A stretch of DNA of 64,000 nt from an uncultured Sphingobacteriaceae bacterium. Lineage in GTDB: Bacteria > Bacteroidota > Bacteroidia > Sphingobacteriales > Sphingobacteriaceae. Position 1 is the first letter of the stretch. Each line of letters starts with the position of its first letter. The notes beneath the pieces are model-generated. The model worked only from the letters and a program-made list of their open reading frames with translations. It was not told the origin of the DNA and made no database searches. The position numbers and the translations under genes were made by a program. This document shows, in pieces, positions 1-8,106 of this stretch. The stretch covers positions 28,937-92,936 of the forward strand of contig CAMLLO010000018.1 of the NCBI GenBank assembly GCA_946480915.1. Direction: 5' to 3'.

Positions 1-151
1 GTTTATCTCTGACCGCATAATTGTCTTGAAACTCTTTTATACGATCATTTATAATCTTAGCTGCCCGCCTAATCATTTCTTCCTCTTCCATGTTCACTCT
101 TAAAGGGTAAACACGGTCAGCAATATTTATTTTAATGGAGATTTCTCCCAT
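1..151 (-). CDS. zapA: Cell division protein ZapA (5' part; gene runs off the left edge)
   Basis: Only the first 50 codons are inside the window. The reverse complement from the ATG at 149-151 reads MGEISIKINIADRVYPLRVN and continues with an EEEEMIRRAAKIINDRI segment. This is the typical ZapA start: a short beta-rich head followed by a helix that becomes the coiled coil. ZapA is a cytoplasmic protein that binds FtsZ and promotes bundling of protofilaments in the Z-ring. It lies 22 bases downstream of the coiled-coil gene and in line with pheT, an arrangement I know from other Bacteroidota. The identification rests on the N-terminus alone. Confidence 0.85.
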   Translation of the reverse strand, partial: MGEISIKINIADRVYPLRVNMEEEEMIRRAAKIINDRIKEFQDNYAVRDK

Positions 152-173
152 TTGGCTTTAGTTTCACGTTATA

Positions 174-482
174 TTACTTCTTTAGCAATACAATGCACTT
201 ATCAATTTCTCGCACAAAATCGCTAATTTTTTGCTTTATGTCAAGCGTTTTTTCATCGCTTGATATTTGTGTCACCGGAATACCCTCTAAAGACCTAGCA
301 AGTTTCAATGCTTTTAACTTTTCCTCCAGGTCAGAAATTTTGGATTTGTTGTCATCCAAATTGGCCTCCAATGCCTTATTCTCTTGTTTTAAAAGATTAT
401 TCTCTTCCTGTAAAACCTCACACAACTCTAAAAGCCGCTGTGTTCTGTCGAGTACATTTGTTAATTGGCCTGCTAAGGACAT
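174..482 (-). CDS. Small coiled-coil protein between pheT and zapA
   Basis: This 102-residue acidic protein is almost entirely predicted coiled coil. Residues about 8-60 show heptad-spaced leucines and isoleucines (LLELCEVLQEENNLLKQENK), and the C-terminal third is a second helix ending in LLKK. It has no signal peptide and no membrane segment. It sits 48 bases after pheT and 22 bases before zapA on the same strand, so it is probably co-transcribed with zapA. Its size and coiled-coil nature recall ZapB of Enterobacteria, which links ZapA to the nucleoid. Sequence homology to ZapB cannot be claimed from reading, so the functional link is inference from position and architecture. Confidence 0.8.
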   Translation of the reverse strand: MSLAGQLTNVLDRTQRLLELCEVLQEENNLLKQENKALEANLDDNKSKISDLEEKLKALKLARSLEGIPVTQISSDEKTLDIKQKISDFVREIDKCIVLLKK

Positions 483-530
483 GTTCTTTAATATTGAAGG
501 TTAATTAATAAGTGATTGATTATCCTTTTA

Positions 531-2930
531 TCACTTTCTAATTTCCGCTCCCAGTTCTTTTTCGAAAATACCAATTAATTTACTCATTACCGAATCAATC
601 TGCTTATCGGTAAGAGTTTTTTCTTCATCCTGCAAAAGAAAACTCAATGCATATGATTTTTTATTCTCAGGAAGCTTCTCTCCTTCATATACATCAAATA
701 CATTAACCTCTTTCAACAAACTTCTCTCTGATTTTAACGCTATTGCTTCCAACTGACTAAACGCAATATCCTTATTGATCAACAAAGAAAGATCTCTTCG
801 AACAGATGGCGTTTTAGGTACATCTTTAAAGGTTATCTTATTTTTCCTGATGGATTTCAAAACTAAATCCCAGTTAAAATCGGCAAAGAAAACTTCTTTT
901 TCGATATCTAATTTCTTTAAGGCTATTTTCGAAACCAATCCAAAAGAAACTAACGTTTGCTCACCTTTTCTATATTGGTGTGCTTGTTGAAAGTTTGCGC
1001 TATCGAAGTTACCTTCTGATAATCCAGAAATATTCAGTCGTTTTATTATGGCGTCCACTGCTCCTTTTAAGTTGTAAAAGGAAGTTTGGCTATTGCCGTG
1101 GTTCCACTGCTGACTGAAATTCCGCCCTGTAATAAAAATTCCAAACCGAAAATTCTCACTGTATCCTGCATCAGAAGTGGAGTATACTTTTCCAAACTCA
1201 TAGAGCTTCAAATCTGCGTTTTTACGATTCTGATTATATGCTATCGCTTCGAGTCCTGAGTAAAGAAGGGTTTGGCGCATGGTATCCAAATCGCTACTCA
1301 GTGGATTTAAAATACGGACAGCAGTTTCAGGTTGCTGATCATATGCTGATTTAGTCAACGAGTTCGACAAGATTTCTGAAAACCCATTTGCTGTTAATAA
1401 ATCGGCTATCTGATTCTGAACTGCTTCTTTATCCGGTTTAACCGAATTAGTTAAAGAAGCCCGGACTTGGGATGGAATGGCAATATTGTTATATCCGTAA
1501 ATACGAAGTACTTCTTCAATAATATCCACTTCACGGGTAACATCTACTTTGAAAGGCGGAACCTCAAGATTTAAGACATCTTTAGTTTCATTCACGATCG
1601 AAATCCCCAGGGCTTCGATAATGCTTTTAATCGTTTCTTGTGGGATCTCCTCACCGATTAAGCGATTAATATTTTGATAAGAAACAGAAACATTAAACGG
1701 AGCCGCGGGCGCAGGGTAAAAGTCCGAAATCTCGGAAGAGATCTCAGCACCGGCAAGTTCTTTTAGTAATAATGCGGCTCTTTTAATTGCAAAAACTGTC
1801 ATTTCAGGATCAGTACCGCGTTCAAAGCGAAAGGATGCATCTGTTTTCAAGCCATGCCGCTTTGACGTTTTTCTAACTGATACCGAATTGAAATATGCAC
1901 TTTCGAGAAAAACTCTAGTGGTTGATCTTTTAACCCCTGAAGTAATTCCACCAAAAACACCTGCGATACACATAGGCGACTCGGCATTACAAATCATCAG
2001 ATCTTCTGAAGATAGTTTGCGTTCTACATCGTCTAAGGTTGTAAATAAAGTACCCTCAGAGCTGTTTTTTACAATAACCTGGGCACCTTTAATTTCATCG
2101 GCATCAAAGGCGTGTAATGGCTGACCAAGTTCGTGAAGAACATAATTTGTAACGTCGACCACGTTATTTACCGGACGAACACCAATGATCTTCAATTTAT
2201 CCTTCAGCCAATCGGGAGACTCTTTAACTTCTACGCCTGTTAAGGTCACTGATGTATATCTCGGACAAGCCTCAATATTCTCAACCTTCACAGGAATTGA
2301 CAAATTATGGTTATCTGGTTTAAATGCAGACACATCCGGCATACTGATCGATGTTCGAAGATAGGCTGCCAAATCTCTGGCGACGCCTAAATGTGAAGCT
2401 GCATCAGCACGGTTAGGCGTTAAGCCAATTTCAAAAAGGAAATCATCGCTGATATTGAAATATTCTTTTGCGGACTCTCCTATAGGAGCGTCATCTTGCA
2501 AAACCATGATACCTTCATGAGACGCACCGAGACCAATCTCGTCTTCTGCGCAAATCATGCCTTCAGAAACCTCGCCCCTAATTTTGGATTTATTTATTTT
2601 GAAAGCCTCTCCGCCAGTTGGATAAACCGTTGTCCCTACCGTTGCAACTACTACTTTTTGACCTGCAGCAACATTCGCAGCACCGCAAACTACCTGTATA
2701 TCTTCGGCGGCACCAACGTCAACTTTAGTGATTCGCAGACGATCAGCATTAGGATGTTGAACACATTCATTAACATACCCAATTACCAGGCCTTCCAAAC
2801 CTCCGGGAACAGTTTGCACCTTATCTACACTTTCAACCTCCAGACCAATCGCTGTTAATATTTGTGATATCTCGTCCGGCGACAGATCAGTATTTATAAA
2901 CTGTTTTAGCCAGTTATATGAAATCTTCAT
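531..2930 (-). CDS. pheT: Phenylalanine--tRNA ligase beta subunit
   Basis: The 799-residue length matches bacterial PheT (about 800). It is the non-catalytic beta subunit of the cytoplasmic alpha2beta2 PheRS, with tRNA-binding and editing roles. Domains in order: an N-terminal region (MKISYNWLKQFINTDLSPDE), an EMAP-like tRNA-binding domain around residues 40-150, the B3/4 editing domain around 210-380 (GVRPVNNVVDVTNYV), the B5 domain around 405-475, a catalytic-like core, and a C-terminal anticodon-binding FDX-ACB domain from about 705. The alpha subunit gene pheS is not in this window. The start is the ATG at 2928-2930; a TATCTTTG element lies 21 bases upstream. Confidence 0.97.
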   Translation of the reverse strand: MKISYNWLKQFINTDLSPDEISQILTAIGLEVESVDKVQTVPGGLEGLVIGYVNECVQHPNADRLRITKVDVGAAEDIQVVCGAANVAAGQKVVVATVGTTVYPTGGEAFKINKSKIRGEVSEGMICAEDEIGLGASHEGIMVLQDDAPIGESAKEYFNISDDFLFEIGLTPNRADAASHLGVARDLAAYLRTSISMPDVSAFKPDNHNLSIPVKVENIEACPRYTSVTLTGVEVKESPDWLKDKLKIIGVRPVNNVVDVTNYVLHELGQPLHAFDADEIKGAQVIVKNSSEGTLFTTLDDVERKLSSEDLMICNAESPMCIAGVFGGITSGVKRSTTRVFLESAYFNSVSVRKTSKRHGLKTDASFRFERGTDPEMTVFAIKRAALLLKELAGAEISSEISDFYPAPAAPFNVSVSYQNINRLIGEEIPQETIKSIIEALGISIVNETKDVLNLEVPPFKVDVTREVDIIEEVLRIYGYNNIAIPSQVRASLTNSVKPDKEAVQNQIADLLTANGFSEILSNSLTKSAYDQQPETAVRILNPLSSDLDTMRQTLLYSGLEAIAYNQNRKNADLKLYEFGKVYSTSDAGYSENFRFGIFITGRNFSQQWNHGNSQTSFYNLKGAVDAIIKRLNISGLSEGNFDSANFQQAHQYRKGEQTLVSFGLVSKIALKKLDIEKEVFFADFNWDLVLKSIRKNKITFKDVPKTPSVRRDLSLLINKDIAFSQLEAIALKSERSLLKEVNVFDVYEGEKLPENKKSYALSFLLQDEEKTLTDKQIDSVMSKLIGIFEKELGAEIRK

Positions 2931-2951
2931 TTAATTTTTAATGATAAACGG

Positions 2952-2959
2952 CAAAGATA
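2952..2959 (-). promoter_or_regulatory. -7 element (TATCTTTG) upstream of pheT
   Basis: On the minus strand the sequence TATCTTTG fits the Bacteroidota -7 consensus TAnnTTTG and lies 21 bases upstream of the pheT ATG. No TTTG -33 element is seen at the right distance, because the heptad repeat array begins just upstream. Confidence 0.5.
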
Positions 2960-2966
2960 GAAAAAA

Positions 2967-3049
2967 GTGAAAGGTGAAAGGTAAAAGCTGAAAGGTAAAA
3001 GGATGAAAAAAAGATTAAGAGGTAAAAGGTGAAAGGTTGAAGGTGAAAG
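2967..3049. repeat. Heptameric tandem repeat array (consensus GTGAAAG)
   Basis: Units of 7 bases follow each other without gaps: GTGAAAG, GTGAAAG, GTAAAAG, CTGAAAG, GTAAAAG, then a degenerate stretch 3002-3021, then GTAAAAG, GTGAAAG, GTTGAAG, GTGAAAG (3022-3049). The array fills most of the gap between the pheT start and the end of radC. It is non-coding on both strands as far as I can see. Three other arrays with the same 7-base period but different unit sequences occur in this window. Confidence 0.85.
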
Positions 3050-3123
3050 ATTCTGGGCCAATACTGCCGACTATCAAGATCTTTTACTTTTGCCAATTTC
3101 CTTACTATTCTTTACTACATCTG

Positions 3124-3822
3124 TCAGAGCATTCCTTCATCAGCAAAACTAAAGTAGGACGCATTGGTAAATATGACATGGTCAAGAACAGAAATATCCA
3201 GAAGCTGACCACAGTCGCGCAGTTTTCTTGTAAGATTAATATCGGCCTGACTGGGTTTTAAGTTTCCTGATGGATGGTTATGCGTTAATATAATTGAGGC
3301 CGCGTGATTTTCTAAAGCCGCCTGGAAAATGATTTTTGGATCGGCTACCGTGCCTGCCTGACCACCTTTCGATATCAGATGCTGTGAGAGCACATTATTT
3401 GCCCTGTTCAAGAGCACGATCCAAAACTCTTCGTGATTTAAATCAGCAAAAAAACGACTCATCAGATTGAAAATATCTTTGCTGCAACTTATCTGACTTG
3501 TTTTTGGAGCTTCAATTTCTCTACGGCGCCTCCCCAATTCTAACGCAGATATTATAGAAATTGCTTTAGCCTCTCCAATTCCCTTGAACTTTGAAAGTTC
3601 GTTTACCGATAAGCGCCCAAGTTTATCCAAATCACTGTCGAGCGAATGAAGAATTCGTTTACTTAACTCAACAGCGGTTTCCTGGCGGTTACCCGAACCT
3701 ATGAGTATGGCTATCAATTCGGCATCAGTCAAACTTCTTCTGCCTAAACTTAATAACTTCTCTCTTGGCCGGTCCTCTTCGGCCCATGATTTAATTGTGA
3801 TTTTGTCTTTATAGGTTTCCAT
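3124..3822 (-). CDS. radC: RadC family JAB/MPN-domain protein
   Basis: This 232-residue protein has the usual RadC layout. A helix-hairpin-helix-like N-terminal part (about 20-100, with LSVNELSKFKGIGEAKA) precedes the JAB/MPN domain (about 110-230). The metal-binding motif is complete: H181-N-H183-P-S-G with D194 after KPSQA, and a conserved glutamate near 131-132. JAMM proteins of this type bind zinc. Despite the name, a DNA-repair role for chromosomal RadC is not established; the family is widespread and of uncertain function. It is followed on the same strand by the heptad array and pheT. The start is the ATG at 3820-3822. Confidence 0.92.
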   Translation of the reverse strand: METYKDKITIKSWAEEDRPREKLLSLGRRSLTDAELIAILIGSGNRQETAVELSKRILHSLDSDLDKLGRLSVNELSKFKGIGEAKAISIISALELGRRRREIEAPKTSQISCSKDIFNLMSRFFADLNHEEFWIVLLNRANNVLSQHLISKGGQAGTVADPKIIFQAALENHAASIILTHNHPSGNLKPSQADINLTRKLRDCGQLLDISVLDHVIFTNASYFSFADEGML

Positions 3823-3850
3823 TGCCTAAAACTATAAAAACGATGGTACA

Positions 3851-3886
3851 AAACAAAAAAGGGGGACACTTTACAGCATCCCCCTT
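3851..3886 (-). terminator. Rho-independent terminator of rpsT
   Basis: On the minus strand, 18 bases past the rpsT stop, an 8-base perfect stem (AAGGGGGA / TCCCCCTT, + strand arms 3859-3866 and 3879-3886) with a 12-base loop is followed by a run of T (complement of 3851-3860). This is a classic intrinsic terminator. Confidence 0.85.
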
Positions 3887-3904
3887 CTACTATTGAGAAA
3901 TCTC

Positions 3905-4159
3905 TTATTTTAAGCCATTAACAAACTTAGTCAGTTTTGACTTATTGTTAGATGCCTTGTTTTTATGGATAACATTTTTCTTTGAAAGACGATCAAGCAT
4001 TGATATAACTTTAGACAAAATTGGAGTCGCCTCTTCTTTTGATGTTGCACCACGTAATTTTTTTATCGCAGTACGAGTAGTTTTCGCCTGATAGCGATTA
4101 CGTAAACGTTTAGCTGCATTTGCTCTGATTCTCTTTAACGCTGATTTATGATTTGCCAT
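3905..4159 (-). CDS. rpsT: 30S ribosomal protein S20
   Basis: This 84-residue, very basic protein begins MANHKSALKRIRANAAKRLR and has the alanine- and lysine-rich helices of bS20, which binds 16S rRNA in the body of the small subunit. Length and charge are normal for the family. It is a single-gene transcription unit with a consensus promoter (4194-4224) and a strong terminator (3851-3886). The start is the ATG at 4157-4159. Confidence 0.97.
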   Translation of the reverse strand: MANHKSALKRIRANAAKRLRNRYQAKTTRTAIKKLRGATSKEEATPILSKVISMLDRLSKKNVIHKNKASNNKSKLTKFVNGLK

Positions 4160-4193
4160 TTGTAAGCTTTTTGTCCGTCTTATTTTAGGACTG

Positions 4194-4224
4194 CAAATAT
4201 AAGGTGAACTATTTAAAAATCAAA
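4194..4224 (-). promoter_or_regulatory. Consensus Bacteroidota promoter of rpsT
   Basis: On the minus strand TTTG (4221-4224) is separated by exactly 19 bases from TATATTTG (4194-4201), a perfect match to the TTTG-N19-TAnnTTTG pattern of the Bacteroidota primary sigma factor. Transcription should start near 4190, giving a leader of about 30 bases. Confidence 0.85.
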
Positions 4225-4295
4225 CACTATTGCTAAAAATATTTCTTTATCTAAAATAAACCTAATCTCCTATCTTTCACGCTCCTAAGAAACCT

Positions 4296-5264
4296 ATGAT
4301 AAAAAGAATAATATACCTGTTAACTGTTGTAGCAATCGCTATTATTTGTTCGTCCTGGGGCTTTTTCGCACATAAAAAAATCAATCGGCTTGCAGTTTTT
4401 ACATTACCATCAGGAATGATTAAATTCTACAAGAGCAACATTTACTACTTAACCGAGCATGCTGTTGATCCGGACAAACGCCGGTACGCCGACTCCGCTG
4501 AAGCTGCCCGTCATTATTTGGATGCAGATCATTTCGGAGCGTCCCCTTTTGATAGCATTCCGGAAAAATGGAAAGAAGCAGTTGATAAGCTTTCTGAAGA
4601 TACATTAAAAACCTATGGAATTATTCCCTGGCAAATACAACGGAGCTATTATTCTTTAGTTAAAGCTTTCGAGAACCGAGATTCATCTAAAATATTGAAA
4701 TATTCAGCAGATCTGGGTCACTATATTTCGGATGCTCATGTACCTCTTCACACCACAGAAAACCACAACGGCCAACTTACCAATCAGGTGGGCATTCATG
4801 CATTTTGGGAGAGCCGTTTGCCAGAACTCTATTCCCGAGACTATGATTTCTTTGTAGGAAAGGCCAACTACATCGAAAATCCACTAAAAGAAGCATGGAA
4901 AATACTGAGAAACACATATTCTTATAAAGACTCAGTTCTTTTAATTGAAGCCCGACTTTCTAAGAAGTTCGCGAGTGATAGAAAATTCAGCTTCTCGGAG
5001 CGAAACGGTCTTGTAGTGAAGGAGTATTCGGGAGAGTATTCAAACGCCTACCACAAAGCCTTAAACGGGATGGTTGAGCGACAAATGCGCTCCTCTATTC
5101 TTGAGGTAGGAAGCTTCTGGTATTCTGCATGGGTTGATGCCGGCCAGCCTGCCCTAAATCAATGGAAGAAAGGTGAGTTAACTGAAAAAGAGAAAACCCT
5201 TGCAGAAAAGGAAGAACTTCTTTTCAAAAAAGGCCGGATACTTGGAAGAACAGAAGCCGATTAA
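4296..5264 (+). CDS. Secreted S1/P1 nuclease / zinc-dependent phospholipase C-type enzyme
   Basis: A 322-residue protein with a signal peptide (residues 1-20) whose cleavage would leave tryptophan 21 as the mature N-terminus. S1/P1 nucleases use the N-terminal Trp as a zinc ligand. The other ligands fall into the family spacing: W21-x4-H26, D58, H73 (HYLD), H142-x3-D146-x5-H152 (GHYISDAHVPLH), and H168-x3-E172, where most nucleases have Asp. It should act in the periplasm or outside, hydrolysing phosphodiester bonds, but nucleic acid versus lipid as substrate cannot be told. The C-terminal 40 residues are charged and helical. Its 3' end overlaps the convergent DedA gene by 4 bases. Confidence 0.8.
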   Translation: MIKRIIYLLTVVAIAIICSSWGFFAHKKINRLAVFTLPSGMIKFYKSNIYYLTEHAVDPDKRRYADSAEAARHYLDADHFGASPFDSIPEKWKEAVDKLSEDTLKTYGIIPWQIQRSYYSLVKAFENRDSSKILKYSADLGHYISDAHVPLHTTENHNGQLTNQVGIHAFWESRLPELYSRDYDFFVGKANYIENPLKEAWKILRNTYSYKDSVLLIEARLSKKFASDRKFSFSERNGLVVKEYSGEYSNAYHKALNGMVERQMRSSILEVGSFWYSAWVDAGQPALNQWKKGELTEKEKTLAEKEELLFKKGRILGRTEAD

Positions 5265-5938
5265 GCTAGCTTCTCTTTTTTGAATTTGTCTCTGAGTATT
5301 TCGATAAAAGGGGGCAATACTGATAAGATTATTATGCCAATTATCACGTAAGTGAAATTTTGCTTAATAACAGGCAGCCCGCCAAAAAAGAAACCAATAA
5401 ATAAGAAGCTGGTAACCCATAGAAATCCCCCAATAACATTATAAGAAGCGAATCTTGAATAGGTCATGGTACCAACACCCGCTACAAAAGGGGCGAAAGT
5501 TCTTATGATAGGAATAAAGCGGGCGTAGATAATTGTTTTGCCGCCATGCTTTAGATAAAATTGCTGAGTTTTATCTAAATATTCTTTTTTAAGTAGTTTA
5601 TATTTTCCACTAAACGCCCTTGGACCAATATAATCGCCGATCATATAATTGACCATATCGCCCGTTATGGCAGCTATTAAAAGTAAGCCCCACATCAGCC
5701 ATATATTCAGATCACTTTCTGGTTTAGCGATAATTGCACCCGCCGCAAAAAGCAAAGAATCGCCCGGCAAAAAAGGAGTGACCACAAAGCCTGTTTCCGC
5801 AAAAATCACTAAAAATAAAATAAGATAGGTCCATGTTTTATATTCACTAACAATATCAACAAGGTGCTTATCTATATGAAGAATGAAATCAATCAGAGTA
5901 TGTATAATTTCCAAGATATTTGTTTTTAGAAAGGCCAA
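5261..5938 (-). CDS. DedA family membrane protein
   Basis: A 225-residue polytopic inner-membrane protein with the DedA/VTT (SNARE-associated) domain. Recognisable elements are FVVTPFLPGDSLLFAAG (about 52-68), GDMVNYMIGDYIGPRAF (about 94-110) and the amphipathic segment FYLKHGGKTIIYARFIPIIRTFAPFVAG with the conserved arginines. DedA proteins move lipid carriers such as undecaprenyl phosphate or phospholipids between leaflets, and uppP elsewhere in this window acts on the same carrier. The 3' end overlaps the plus-strand S1/P1-type gene by 4 bases. Confidence 0.9.
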   Translation of the reverse strand: MAFLKTNILEIIHTLIDFILHIDKHLVDIVSEYKTWTYLILFLVIFAETGFVVTPFLPGDSLLFAAGAIIAKPESDLNIWLMWGLLLIAAITGDMVNYMIGDYIGPRAFSGKYKLLKKEYLDKTQQFYLKHGGKTIIYARFIPIIRTFAPFVAGVGTMTYSRFASYNVIGGFLWVTSFLFIGFFFGGLPVIKQNFTYVIIGIIILSVLPPFIEILRDKFKKEKLA

Positions 5939-5964
5939 AAATAGAAATACTTATCTATATAACT

Positions 5965-5992
5965 TAAAAAAAAAGTCTGGCAATTGCCAGAC
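5965..5992 (-). terminator. Terminator after the DUF4397 gene
   Basis: A perfect 18-base palindrome (GTCTGGCAATTGCCAGAC, 5975-5992) is followed on the minus strand by nine T (complement of 5966-5974). It lies 25 bases past the stop of the DUF4397 gene. Confidence 0.8.
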
Positions 5993-6017
5993 CTGCTCTT
6001 GTCCTATATCTATGGAA

Positions 6018-6707
6018 TTAATTATTAGTAGCTACATGTATACCCAACACTGTAGTTCCAGAGAGATAAACCGTATAAATCTTTCCAGCCTCAATAGTAG
6101 CGGTTGTTGTAGCACTGATATTAGCGTTAACTGCCGATGTCACTTTAAAGGCATGTGAGCCAGGAGCAACCATCGCAAAATCAGAGCTAGAACCATATGC
6201 CACATTGGTAAATAATGTAGTTGTATTGTCCATTACCAAACTTGCATTGGAGGTTAAGGTGCTCAAATTAATGAACCTAACTTTACCCTGGCTGGTTGAA
6301 GGAGAAGAATTGTCGTCTGTTGTTACCACAGAGCTATTCCCTCCCGCTGTACCATTGCCGGTTACATAAATGGTATATTGTTTACCATTCTCAAGATCCA
6401 TTGATTGACTGCTTATCACTTCAGAACTGCCTAACAAGCGTACTTGAACCATTTTTTCTCCTGCTCTGGTTTCAAAATAATTTGACGATTGAGCGTAAGC
6501 GATTGCGGATGTATTCAGTTTTACATCATCGGCGTATAAATCTACAGCTCCAGTGGATTCAGCAGAGTGTATTACCCTTATACTTGCCGTTCCTCTCATA
6601 TCGGGGTTTTCGTGATCGCAAGAGGAAAGAAATAAAGTAAAACCAAGTGTAGCAACAAATGCTACCATAAGGTTCAAAAAAGAATGTGTGTTTGTGTGAG
6701 TTTTCAT
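6018..6707 (-). CDS. DUF4397 domain lipoprotein
   Basis: I place the start at the ATG 6705-6707 rather than 39 bases upstream, because this gives a clean lipoprotein signal: a hydrophobic segment ending in LFLSSC, with Cys30 as the lipidated residue. The 229-residue product then has a DUF4397-type beta-sandwich (ASIRVIHSAESTGAVDLYAD, then KVRFINLSTL and VYLSGTTVLGIHVATNN). These domains are common in surface or periplasmic proteins of Bacteroidota, and their function is unknown. It is monocistronic, with a terminator at 5965-5992. Confidence 0.8.
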   Translation of the reverse strand: MKTHTNTHSFLNLMVAFVATLGFTLFLSSCDHENPDMRGTASIRVIHSAESTGAVDLYADDVKLNTSAIAYAQSSNYFETRAGEKMVQVRLLGSSEVISSQSMDLENGKQYTIYVTGNGTAGGNSSVVTTDDNSSPSTSQGKVRFINLSTLTSNASLVMDNTTTLFTNVAYGSSSDFAMVAPGSHAFKVTSAVNANISATTTATIEAGKIYTVYLSGTTVLGIHVATNN

Positions 6708-6820
6708 AATTGAGTTATTTAATTTAATTAAATAGCACAAAAGCACCTGAATTAGTTCAAAAACTAAACCAAGTGCTTTTTACATGAAAACCCGGATGGA
6801 TTTGTACTAATCTATATACA

Positions 6821-7945
6821 TTATGCGTAACTATTTAACATTACAGGCATAACGAGCATTAAAACATCTTCTTTATCATCATTAGTTTGAGGGAACAGTA
6901 ACCCAGCACGATTTGGAGTACTCATTTCAATCGTAACCTCTTCACCACTCAGGTTGTTTAACATTTCTATTAAGAACTTAGCATTAAAGCCAATTTCCAT
7001 ATCATCACCTTCATACTGACAGCTTAGGCGCTCGTGGGCTTCATTAGAGAAATCGATATCTTCTGAGGAAATATTTAATTCGCTCCCGGTAATTCTTAAT
7101 CTAACCTGGTGTGTAGTTTTATTTGCGAAAATTACAACCCTGCGTAATGAATTTAAAAACAAGGCACGATCCAGTGTAAGCTTGTTTGTGTTATTTTGAG
7201 GGATAACTGCTTCGTAATCCGGATAGCGTTCGTCGATAAGGCGACAAATTAGATTAATGTTTCCGAACTTAAAAAATGCACTTGTAGAGTTATACTCAAC
7301 AGAAACGTTCACATCATCAGAAGGTAAAGATGATTTCAATAATGTTAAGGCTTTCTTTGGCAGGATGAATGAAGCTGATGAATCCGCTTTAGCATCCATA
7401 CGGCGATACCGAACTAATTTGTGCGCATCCGTCGAAACAAAGGTTAAATGCTGGGGCGTTAACTGACAAAAAACACCAGTCATTGCCGGGCGCAATTCGT
7501 CATTACTCACCGCAAAGATTGTCTTGTTAATTGCTTCAGCTAAAACAGACGCCGGAAGATTAACAGAAGATGCATTTTCTACAACCGGAATTTTAGGGAA
7601 ATCTTCACCGTTCTCTCCACTCAATTTATATTTACCATCTCCCGCACTTATTTCTATTGCAAATGTATTATCATCAATAGTAAAGGCAATCGGCTGATCG
7701 GGTAGAGTTTTTAGTGTTTCCATCAAAATTTTAGATGGAATGGCGATCTTACCTTCTTCTTTTGATTCGACAGGTAAAGAGGTGGTCATACTGGTTTGTA
7801 AATCAGTAGCCGAAATTGTTAAAACATTCTCTTTAATTTCGAACAAAAAGTTCTCCAGAATAGGCAACACCGTACTGCTGCTTGACGCCCCGTTTACCGC
7901 CTGTAATTGCTTTAACAATGTTGACGTCGAAACAATAAATCTCAT
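6821..7945 (-). CDS. dnaN: DNA polymerase III subunit beta (sliding clamp)
   Basis: The 374-residue length is normal for the clamp. It begins MRFIVSTSTLLKQLQAVNGA and shows the three repeated clamp domains (about 1-120, 130-245, 250-374). These include the ATDLQTSM and STDAHKLVRYR segments and the C-terminal LVMPVMLNSYA, equivalent to the VMPMRL end of other clamps that forms part of the partner-binding pocket. It encircles DNA and tethers the replicative polymerase. dnaA and recF are not adjacent, which is common in Bacteroidota. It stands alone between a DUF4397 gene and the gld genes. Confidence 0.97.
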   Translation of the reverse strand: MRFIVSTSTLLKQLQAVNGASSSSTVLPILENFLFEIKENVLTISATDLQTSMTTSLPVESKEEGKIAIPSKILMETLKTLPDQPIAFTIDDNTFAIEISAGDGKYKLSGENGEDFPKIPVVENASSVNLPASVLAEAINKTIFAVSNDELRPAMTGVFCQLTPQHLTFVSTDAHKLVRYRRMDAKADSSASFILPKKALTLLKSSLPSDDVNVSVEYNSTSAFFKFGNINLICRLIDERYPDYEAVIPQNNTNKLTLDRALFLNSLRRVVIFANKTTHQVRLRITGSELNISSEDIDFSNEAHERLSCQYEGDDMEIGFNAKFLIEMLNNLSGEEVTIEMSTPNRAGLLFPQTNDDKEDVLMLVMPVMLNSYA

Positions 7946-8055
7946 ATCTTATATTAAATAAACACTATGTATCAAACAAATCTTTAGTTCCCGAAAAAAG
8001 GAACCATCACCCCTCAAAAATAGAAAAACGAAACACATACAGGAAAAGAAAATCC

Positions 8056-8077
8056 TAACATTCTTCAAAGAATGTTA
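8056..8077 (-). terminator. Hairpin after gldG, probable terminator
   Basis: A perfect 10-base inverted repeat (TAACATTCTT 8056-8065 / AAGAATGTTA 8068-8077) lies 29 bases past the gldG stop. On the minus strand it is followed by GGATTTTCTTTTCC, a broken T tract, so termination is likely but not certain. Confidence 0.55.
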
Positions 8078-8106
8078 ATAAGAAAAATCAGCTGCCATTT
8101 CCCGAA

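Noticed and set aside
2496..2858. A 120-codon open frame opposite pheT
   Set aside because: It lies fully inside a certain gene on the other strand, has no domain and is a shadow of pheT codon use.
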